Assembly: GCA_964007475.1 (NCBI GenBank)
Contig: OZ023273.1
Location: forward strand, 104,220,485 to 104,284,484
Origin: Hybos culiciformis
Taxonomy: Eukaryota; Arthropoda; Insecta; Diptera; Hybotidae
Reading direction: 5' to 3'
DNA length: 64,000 nucleotides
Position numbers and translations under genes: made by a program. Below are positions 32,956 to 41,027 of the stretch, in pieces. The notes beneath the pieces were generated by a model that saw only the letters and a list, made by a program, of their open reading frames with translations, did no database searches and was not told the origin of the DNA. The stretch's first letter is position 1, and each line of letters opens with the position of its first letter.

Positions 32956-34328
32956 CTAAGGATAGTGAGACCGGCCATATGATTGCGAATGGTGCATCAT
33001 ATAAGAGGATGAATGATGATGATGACTTTGCTGTTGTTGCTGCTGTTGTGGAATTGTGGGAGGTGGTTGCTGGAAAAAAGGTGGTGCTGGTGGTGGTGGA
33101 ACAGACGTAGATATTTGATTGTTAACTGTGTTTGCATAATGCCCAGAGTACATTTGATTATATTGTGATGCATAAACAGGATAATGTGGTTGGATCGGTT
33201 CAGTAGCTGGAGGTGGTGGAGGTAAATTTGTTGGAATCAAAGTTGATGTGGGTTGAGTAATTTTCACTGGAGGTAATTCCATTATTACATCATCATTTGT
33301 CGATTTAACGAGTACGGGAATTGGTGCTGATTTGGTTTGACTTGTTGACGGTGGTGTGCTTGGTTTTTTATTATTACTAATAGCACTACTTGTATTGGGT
33401 ACTGGAACTGGTGATCCCAGGCGACTTGGCGGTTGTTGTGGTGGACTTGAAGTTGTCGAATTGGTTTGCTGATACAGATCTAGTACTTGATGACAAATGT
33501 CTTCTAAAATTTCCATTGTAACATCAGCCACAAACATATCCCACCAGCGTAAATGATGCGTCTGTCTCCCAATCCAATCAATGACCATAAATTTACTTAA
33601 CTTACTAGCTAAATGAATCATTGCTACTGCAATTATTTCAGGTTCCCATTGCAAGCACACGGTAGTACTCAGTGAATCATTAACGAAATTCCATGCCATT
33701 TGCACCATTTTTTGTAATTTAGCCTGTTCGCCTTTCAAGCTTTTAGCATATTTCAATAAAAATCCATAAGGATGCTCAACTTGAAGATCGAATTTTATTG
33801 TCTGCAATAAAATACGCTCTAGAGTCATCACTTCTTCCTTCGGATCTTCTCCGAATGAATAAAATTTATCATCAGACAGGAGGGCTCTTGCAGTTCTGAT
33901 TATATCTTTGGCCTTTTTTGGTGTTTCCTCTACTTTTCCAGCTAAGAAAAGACAGCAGCAGGCTGTGACATACCGTGGAAATGATTTAAATGAATGTAGC
34001 ATATAAAACCGATGAAAATAAACCACCTAAAAATGTAAAAGAAAATTAAGATAGTATAAATTTGCTAAATGAGAAAAAAACAAAATAATTTGTACTGTGA
34101 TCCTACCCCAGTTGCCATTGTATTATGACCCAATGACATTGCCGTACCACACTGCATTATAAAGCGCGCACCTTCTTTTCTATATCGACATTCTGTTTCA
34201 TATGAAATTCCATCTTGAATTGAAGGTGTAACCTTAAGGTCCTTTTTGTCATAGTACCAGCATCGCATCTCGTTGTCTTGAAAATCCAAAATGCATTCCT
34301 TCATCAAAATTCTGAATTTTGTTTTCAC
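32956..34328 (-). CDS. CycK: Cyclin K
   Basis: Regulatory partner of CDK12/CDK13, which phosphorylate the RNA polymerase II C-terminal domain in the nucleus. Two exons: 34107-34328 and 32956-34026, joined in phase at ACTGGG/GTGGTT. Exon 1 carries the family N-terminus '[14 protein letters not shown]' and 'YRKEGARFI'. Exon 2 continues with '[13 protein letters not shown]', '[17 protein letters not shown]' and '[19 protein letters not shown]' of the first cyclin box, then '[17 protein letters not shown]' of the second and '[13 protein letters not shown]' at its end. The C-terminal ~170 residues are low-complexity: Pro-rich, poly-Gln and poly-His, ending GRSHYP; this proline-rich tail is normal for cyclin K. 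Possible starts are Met at 34328, 34304 and 34268. The first gives 430 residues and the third begins right at the conserved block; the longest is listed. It converges with the gene ending at 32561. Confidence 0.95.
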
Positions 34329-35023
34329 TTTTGTTGCACTATTTTATTTTTATTTTAATTAATTTTTTTTTTTTTTTTTTTCAATAAGTTTGAGCTTATA
34401 ATTTATTATTTTCTAAAAAAAAACAACTCAATTAAAATTTAAATAGAAACTAAATTAAAAAATTTTTATTAAAATTAAAAAAATTATAGATACCTCAACC
34501 AAAAAAACAACAAAACTAATGAAATCGTCTGCGTCACAAAAATAAACCACTTAATTTATGTCAATGTCATTCGGCAGTTCCACTGAGTTCCACAGTCGTA
34601 CAGGGTTGCCAATTCTGTGTTCCCTAAATGCAGTAGATTGGATCATGGATAAAATGATAGATTTTTTTGAAAATTTCATAATCGTTTTTCTAAATAAACT
34701 AATAACATAAAATAATCCTAAGTCCTTTCATTAAAACAATAAATTTTGCTGAATGTAATTCAGAACTAACGGCACTGTAAATGTAAAATGGGCGAGCTGT
34801 CAAAATATTTTTCCTATCTTTAAGTAAATATTACATTAAACAGTTCTAACAATTCCAAAATGTGATTTTGTAGTAGTACTTTTTTTTACAGTGACATAAT
34901 AAATACAAGTGAATTGCAATAGACCTACTGAAATTACATTAAAGTTGCATTATCAGCTGAGGTTAGCTAGCAAAGCCGACTTAATTACAGCCGCGCGATG
35001 TCAAAAAAGAAATAATTTTACTA
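34329..35023. other. Upstream flank of cyclin K
   Basis: About 700 bp 5' of cyclin K (minus strand) before the transposon nest begins. It should hold the promoter. Less AT-biased words appear at 34560-34630. No TATA box or other defined element could be supported. Confidence 0.4.
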
Positions 35024-35495
35024 GGTGTCTACATTAGCGTATTTTTCCTGCATGCGATTTTGTTCTTTAAATGTATTCGTGTATCTTTATACAAAATCCA
35101 AAATCGCATGCTGATTTTGAATAATTTTTCAGCATGCGTACAAATACCACTGACCAACCACTGACCACAAATGTCATTTTACAATCGCGGACAAATGACA
35201 TTTTGCAAAATGACATTTGTCCGCGAAGTTTTCCATACAAATTTCATCGCGGACAAATGTCCCGCGGACAAATGTCACGCGCCTTTTTTGACATTTCTCA
35301 CAAATTTTGTTTTTTTTTTATTAATTTGACATATAAGTCAAGTAAAATGGTACAATTTGAAAAAATGTATAAAAATCGCATGCCGTAAATCTAACCCAGT
35401 GGAATATTGAGCACACACAAATACTAATAAATGAAACAGAAAAAATAGAATACATTCATAAATACGCGCGATTCTAAATCGCTAATGTAGACAGC
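35024..35495. mobile_element. MITE with TIR TGTCTACATTAGCG, carrying a palindrome-family fragment
   Basis: TGTCTACATTAGCG near the left end (35026-35039) is repeated inverted at the right end (35480-35493). Just inside is a second inverted motif, GCATGCGATTTTG / CAAAATCGCATGC (about 35050-35110), with a third copy of AAATCGCATGC at 35369. The element contains a 117-bp piece of the CGCGGACAAATG family. No transposase. A target duplication could not be fixed, so the superfamily is open. Confidence 0.6.
35167..35283 (-). repeat. 117-bp terminal fragment of the CGCGGACAAATG palindrome family
   Basis: It matches the end of the copy at 50099-50620, including the palindrome GACATTTTGCAAAATGAC with its flanking CGGACAAAT/ATTTGTCCG arms and the non-repetitive 'AAGTTTTCCATACAAATTTC' block, and the closing 'CCCGCGGACAAATGTCACG'. 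It is oriented opposite to the copy at 37163-38066. Confidence 0.85.
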
Positions 35496-35835
35496 CCGTT
35501 AGGTAAGTTTATGCTTTTGTTAAACTCGTCACCACGGACGTAACGCATAATGTGAGTAAATGTCAAAACAATATAAGAAAAAAATAATGCAGTAATAAAA
35601 TGCAAAAACCATTGCTTGCAAGTCACAGCCTGGTAATTGAATTTTTTTTCCTTAAGAAAAGGAAAACAATAAGTAAGTGAAAGTTGTTGTTGTTTAACTG
35701 TCAAAATGTACCCCCCCAAGTTTTCACCACTCACTTTCACCACGAAAAAACCATATCATAGTTTTCCGTTTATATGAAAAAAGTTTTAACAAAAGGTGAA
35801 TATTGCAATCGGAAACTAACTTTTATTCTTGGGGG
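35496..35835. other. Spacer with outer inverted repeat flanking the hAT-like element
   Basis: No gene. TCAAAATGTACCCCCCCAAG at 35700-35719 is the inverse of CTTGGGGGGGTACATTTTCA at 37043-37062. The hAT-like element therefore sits inside, or right at the edge of, an older element with C/G-run inverted repeats. Confidence 0.5.
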
Positions 35836-36029
35836 CAGGGACGGCCCGTGACAACAGTAAGTGCCCAGGCACTTATTGGTTTAGGAGCCTATTCGACAGA
35901 CAAACAAACAACATCGAGTTTTCATATACATATAGATTTGATTAAAATGACTACAAATTAGAATTTAAGTTTGGTCAAAAACCAAAAGAATGCAAATCAA
36001 AAAGATAATTTTTTAGGAAATAACTATTT

Positions 36030-36900
36030 CCTCTCCTTTTTAAAACAATAACAAATAAATTTCAATATTCCCTTACTAAGCAATTTTTTTGTTGCTTTTA
36101 ATACAACAAAATGTAATAGAACTTTTTTTATTTTCTCTCTTTTTTAAAACACTACAAATAAATTTCAATATTCCCTACTAAGCAATTTTTTTGTTGCTTT
36201 TAATTCAACAATATTCCATAGAACAAAATGTATTAGAATTTTTTTTATTTCCTCTCTTTTTTAAAACACCAACAAATAAATTTCAATATTCCCTACTAAT
36301 GCCTTGTTCAGACAATGAACTCTGATCATGATAATCTTACTTTTTGTGATTATCATTCTTTTTTCCATGATTTGCTCATACAAAAAAAGTGTCATCGGAA
36401 ATCATGATTATCGAAAATCATGAAAAATTTCAGGGATGAGTTTATAGTTTTTTACCATCCATGTTACCCATTTCCACTCATTCCTAGTTATTTTTGACTT
36501 TTATTTTTGACATATTTTCTTTATTTACAAAACAAAAAAAAATTTGAGTAGCAAATAATATTTATGTTTTTATTTTGTTTGCTTTCATGTTGTTTACTTT
36601 TTTTGTTTTCGTTCATAATCGCGTTCACACACGTTTTCAAAGTATGATTATCTACGTAAATCATGATTACGAAATCATGATTAATTCGTTGTCTGAACAA
36701 GACATAAGCAATTTTTTTGTTGCTTTTAATTCAACAATATGAAAAGCACAAAAATCAATTGCCTTTTTTACATCACATCAAATTTTCTTCTTTGTTTTGT
36801 TTCTTATAAGAAAAATTCTCTCTTTTAAAACAATAACAAATAAATTTCAATATCGCCTAAAAGCAAGCAATCATTTTGTTGCCTTTAATGCTACACAAAA
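36030..36900. repeat. ~110-bp tandem repeats inside the hAT-like element
   Basis: About four diverged copies of a unit containing ATTTCAATATTCCCTACTAA then GCAATTTTTTTGTTGCTTTT, beginning near 36050, 36160, 36275 and 36835. The third copy is split by the MITE at 36300-36704. Confidence 0.75.
36300..36704. mobile_element. 405-bp PIF/Harbinger-like MITE nested in the tandem repeats
   Basis: 16-bp terminal inverted repeats TGCCTTGTTCAGACAA and TTGTCTGAACAAGACA (one mismatch), flanked by TAA on both sides (36297-36299, 36705-36707). Neighbouring tandem copies read CCCTACTAAGCAATTT, so the empty site is known and the duplication is confirmed as TAA. A three-base TWA target duplication is typical of PIF/Harbinger. 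Internal inverted ATCATGATTA words add further foldback. No coding capacity. Confidence 0.75.
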
Positions 36901-37162
36901 AGGATTAAGAGAAAGCATTTTTTATGTTGTTATATTTGCATATGGCAAAAATATATAATAGTTAGAATAAAACATAAGGAATGAGGAGGAATAGAAGCAC
37001 CCAGGCAATGTCTGGGTTGCTTAGTACCATCAGCCGTCCCTGCTTGGGGGGGTACATTTTCAATTTTCAACACGCACTTCTTACCACAGCGTCAATCACC
37101 TTTCTTTTACTATTATTTCTATGTTGCAAGTTCAATTCAATTCGGATTCTATCTGCGGCACC

Positions 37163-38066
37163 GTGACATTTGTCCGCGGGACATTTGCCCGCGATGAAAT
37201 TTGTATGGAAAACTTCGCGGAAAAATGCCATTTTGCAAAATGTCATTTGTCCGCGATTGTAAAATGACATTTGTCCGCCGCGGAACAAATGTCTCAAAAT
37301 TAGCGGACAAATGACATTTTGCAAAATGACATTTGTCCGCGATTGAATTTTCTTACTTTAGCGGACAAATGTCATTTTGCAAAATGTCATTTGTCCGCGA
37401 TTGATTTTTCGAAATTTTAGCGGACAAATGTCATTTTGCAAAATGTCATTTGTCCGCGATTGAAATTTTTAATTTTTAGCGGACTAATGTCATTTTGCAA
37501 AATGTCATTTGTCCGCGATTGATTTTTCAGTTTTTTTAGCGGACAAATGTCATTTTGCAAAATGTCATTTGTCCTCGATTGATTTTTCAATTTTGGAGAT
37601 ACTGCAGATTACGTGAATCACTCAGAATCGGCTGAAGGTTGGAAAACGGAATAGGGGTAGAGGCCCCCCAAATTCTTCATACATTTTGTATGTTAAATTT
37701 TTTTTTTTTTTGCCCGATTTTCCCCTTAAAGAGAGGGTGGTGGGGGGCGGCGGGCGGGCGGGTGGACTGGTGGTTGGTCAGTGGGATTTGCCACCAGCCC
37801 ACCCGCCCCCACCTCTCTCTCGTTGTGCCGATTCTGATTGATTCACGTCATCTGCACTGTAGCCTCAAATTTTTAGCGGACAAATGTCATTTTGCAAAAT
37901 GTCATTTGTCCGCGATTGATTTTTCAAATTTTTAGCGGACAAATATCATTTTGCAAAATGTCATTTGTCCGCGATTAATTTTTATCGCGGACAAAAGACA
38001 TTTCGAATCGCGGACAAATGTCATTTTTATGTCCGCGATACAAAAACAATTCACGGACAAATGTCC
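37163..38066 (+). repeat. Array of palindromic CGCGGACAAATG monomers (copy B)
   Basis: At least eight near-perfect palindromes built on CGGACAAATG-(T/A)CATTTTGCAAAATG(T/A)-CATTTGTCCG, spaced about 60 bp apart by AT-rich linkers (ATTGATTTTTCAAATTTTTA). One end is a unique block, GACATTTGTCCGCGGGACAT then GAAATTTGTATGGAAAACTT. The other end has diverged half-sites ('TCGCGGACAAAAGACATTTC', then ATGTCCGCGATACAAAAAC). The array is interrupted by another element at 37595-37864. It is a dispersed, ordered unit rather than a simple satellite, because copy C at 50099-50620 has the same two ends. Confidence 0.85.
37595..37864. mobile_element. 270-bp inverted-repeat element nested in the palindrome array
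   Basis: TGCAGATTACGTGAATCA (from 37603) with CAGAATCGGC just inside is inverted at the right end (GCCGATTCTG, then TGATTCACGTCATCTGCA to 37856). The probable ends GGAGATACTGCAGAT and ATCTGCACTGTAGCC are flanked by TCAATTTT and TCAAATTTT, an 8-9 bp duplication of the host monomer linker. The interior is C/G-rich, with G-runs at 37735-37765. Related to the element in Nup154 intron 1. Confidence 0.7.
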
Positions 38067-38160
38067 AACCCCCGACAAATACATGTAAAATCAAAGGAGT
38101 TTGGTAAAAAAAAACGTTAACGTTAACATTAACATCGAGACTGTTCACTTCCATACATTT

Positions 38161-40720
38161 TTATTTATTTATTTATTTATTTCGAAAACATTTTACATAA
38201 TTAGGCCAGAGCCCATAATTACAGAGTATAATAAATTTAGATAAGAAAAATATATTTATAATTCATATTTACAAAGTAATGGAAAATAAAGTTCTTAAAT
38301 TACAACTACTTGTTTTAATTAACTATAAGAAAAGCTAACTTTAAGGACAACAAACCAAAGGACCAAAAGAGAAACCAGAAACCAAACTGCAACATCTATG
38401 AAGTAACCACTACCACCTTCCGCATCACCAACCACCGCAAAACACCAAAAAGCACCTCCCCCCCAACTAGTATATTTTAGTATATTTTAAATGTATAAAA
38501 GGCGATATGAGCCACCATTTCAGTCACCAAACAACCTATACAGCAATGCTCTAAAAGCATGGAGACTGATATTGAAGCGGCGATTTTGAACGGGACGTCA
38601 TTCCAGAGTTTAGAAACTCTAACAATAAATGATTTAACAAAAACATCAGTTCTTGCTCTAGGGCATAGAATACTTCTTGTTGTAGTGGAATTAGAAAAAT
38701 TTAACCAACTTAGAACATAATTAGGACACTGATTTTTGATAGTTTTAAAGAGAAATAAGAGCAATCTGATGGAGATATAAGATTTAAAAGATGTTCTAAG
38801 AAAAGCCTTAACATAATCGAAAACAGAGTCCCTAGCCTTAAGGTTGAAAATAAATGTAATACCCGAGTTTAGCATTCTTTGGAGATGAAGTAAAGATTGA
38901 CCAGTACATCCCGAATATATCTCAATGCCATAATTGAAGAGTGGCATAATTAACGCATTAACTAATTTTATTTTGACATTCTGAACTAAGAACACATTTG
39001 CGCAGTAAAGTCTTCTAATAATGGCTGGCCTTATCAATTACACCATTTATATGACCATCCCAATTTAATTTATTATCAATCACTATGCCTAGATTTTTAG
39101 CCTTACTCACAACTGGGATGACAACAATATTAAGATAGATTAAGGGCAAGTCATTTAGATTTAAGTAACCAGGACGATTAAACATTAGTGCTTTAAATTT
39201 AGTTGGATTTATGGGCAATAAATTTGTTTCAGCCCAATTTGAGATGCTAATCAAATGCCTATTCACCTCAGCAATGCAATCCCTGACTTCACACATGGGT
39301 TTAGAATGAAAAAGTTGGACATCATCAGCAAAAATATGAGAAGAGCATAAGCAAACATTAGGCAGATCATTTAAGAACAAGCCAAATGGAATAGGACCGA
39401 GAATAGAGCCCTGGGGCACTCCTCTAGTCAGAGACTTAGAATTTAAAGAATTTAGGCTAACGCATTGAGATCTATCACTAAGACAGGAAAAAATAAGCTG
39501 GCACGCTATACCGGAGAAACCAAAAAGCCGTTTAAGCTTGCCACACAATATACTATGATCAACTGAGTCAAAAGCCTTAGAAAAATGCAGGAGAATGAGG
39601 CAGTCAATATATTTCCTTTCCATATTTTGCCTAATTTTATCGCTCACGTCAATCAATGTAGAAGTAGTGCTTGTGTTTGGCTCGGAACCCAGATTGCCTC
39701 ATACAATAAACCTTCACTGGATAGATGGGATACTATTTGTCTCTTAAGCAGAACCTCGAATACCTTAGATAAAGCGGGTAATACAGATGGGCCTATATTC
39801 ATTATCAATGTCCCTCTTAGGCATCGGTACAACCTTTACCCTTTTCCATGAATCCGAAAAAGTGGATGTCATAATGATGGTGTTAAACAGATGAGCAAGG
39901 ATACCGGAAAGTGGTACAAAGATAATTTTTAGAAATTTAAGGAGAATGCCGTCAAGGCCAGTGGTATTCGATTAGATCTGTCTGAAGGCTGTCAAGATTT
40001 CATCCTGTGACACGTTTACAAACGAGAAGGCTCCCAGACCTGGAACATATTGATCAAAACGACTATAACGCGAATGATCAACAGAAGATGTAAATTTTAA
40101 GAGAAAGTTTAAGAGCATTTAATTCAGTCTCGTTAAGGTCTACTGTGTTATCATTTCCACCAGCTACACCAAGATAATTTAATTTATACCACAGCTGTTT
40201 CGCCGTTAACGGCCTACTAAAGAGGCGACTACCAGCTTCACACTTATGATATCTGATTATGCTCCTTAATTTATTTCCATGCTTGCAAAAAATTTTCCAG
40301 TGTTCCTCACACCAGTCCTCTAGATAACCACGAAAGGACAGATCTCTTCGCTGCTTAGCCACCTTCACCACCTCTAAATCAAAAATGTCGAACGAAGGTC
40401 TAGGAACTACTCTCCTCAGCGGAACATTGGATTGAAACAAATTTAGAACATGATCATTAAATATCTGAAGCTGATAATTAGGATTATTAGACGAGAAAAT
40501 AGGTCCAAAATCACAGTCATAGAACTCGCGCATCAACCTGTTAAAATCAATCGCATTATAGTCTCTAAAAAATATTTCTTTTTCAATATTGTTCAGAGGG
40601 ATGGTAAAGGAAGCAAGCAAGGAGGGTGTGCAAGCAGAAGGGCATTTTCATATATTTTAATATTTCACCGTAGCATTCAGTACATTCAAGAGATAAAGGA
40701 TCTATCAAAATAATTTGCTT
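38161..40720 (-). mobile_element. Decayed, 5'-truncated LINE with reverse-transcriptase remnants
   Basis: Minus-strand frames, shifted at least three times, carry an endonuclease-RT linker (40620-40078: 'EEHWKIFCKHGNKLRSIIRY'), the RT core (39656-39015: 'LLHFSKAFDSVDHSIL', 'LTRGVPQGSILGPIPFGLFL', 'HIFADDVQLFHSKP' with the F-A-D-D active-site box) and the C-terminal region (39037-38477: 'ALIMPLFNYGIEIYSGC', 'SFIVRVSKLWNDVPF'). The 3' end is an (AAAT)n tail, read as ATTT repeats at 38160-38183. The endonuclease is missing. The motif style is CR1/Jockey/I-like; the clade is unresolved. Inactive. Confidence 0.85.
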
Positions 40721-41027
40721 ATTTTTGGAAAAGAATTTATAAATTAATAATTAATGCCAATTTCTTGCATAGCGACGCTCACTCGCAAACGAGTGTATCT
40801 TCAGCATAATACTGTAAACGAAAATAATATTTACTGTTTCCCTTGGGGCAAAAAAATCTTTAGTTATCATCTGTCATTTATTGACATTTGGGAAATATTT
40901 CCATTGCAAATTGCAGGCGGCCGCTAACCGCAGAACAAGATTTTCTTTTATTTACCGGCAAAATTTATTTTCAATTTCAATAAAAAAAAAATATTTATTT
41001 GTTAAAAGAAAAAACAAATTAATTGAA
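40721..41027. promoter_or_regulatory. Upstream region and 5' UTR of Nup154
   Basis: About 300 bp between the LINE remnant and the Nup154 start. A reading frame continues upstream of the Nup154 Met to an ATG at 40881 with no stop, but those 49 residues do not resemble the nucleoporin N-terminus. I therefore treat this as leader and promoter. No core promoter motif was fixed. Confidence 0.4.

Larger units (their letters stand above)
35836..37042. mobile_element. Non-autonomous hAT-like element, 1207 bp
   Basis: The ends are CAGGGACGGC... and ...GCCGTCCCTG (10-bp terminal inverted repeat of hAT type), bounded on both sides by the 8-bp direct repeat CTTGGGGG (35828-35835 and 37043-37050). An 8-bp target duplication plus a CAG-initial TIR is diagnostic of hAT transposons. 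The interior has no transposase frame, only AT-rich tandem repeats and a nested MITE (36300-36704), so it must rely on an outside transposase. Confidence 0.8.

Noticed and set aside
32802..33110. Plus-strand ORF over the cyclin K tail
   Set aside because: Antisense of the poly-Gln/Pro/His repeats of cyclin K.
37067..37324. ORFs through the palindrome arrays (also 35134-35388)
   Set aside because: They are produced by the repeated CGGACAAATG words and give repetitive peptides such as GQMS; no real protein.
35167..38066. Treating palindrome copies A and B as the two arms of one large foldback element
   Set aside because: The intervening DNA is accounted for by independent insertions with their own target duplications, and copy A lies inside a separate MITE.
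37163..38066. CRISPR-like array (regular repeats with spacers)
   Set aside because: The 'spacers' are near-identical AT-rich linkers, the repeats are palindromic transposon-like units, and the genome is eukaryotic.
40881..41027. N-terminal extension of Nup154 from an upstream in-frame ATG
   Set aside because: The extra 49 residues do not resemble Nup154/155, whereas the Met at 41028 gives a family-like N-terminus.
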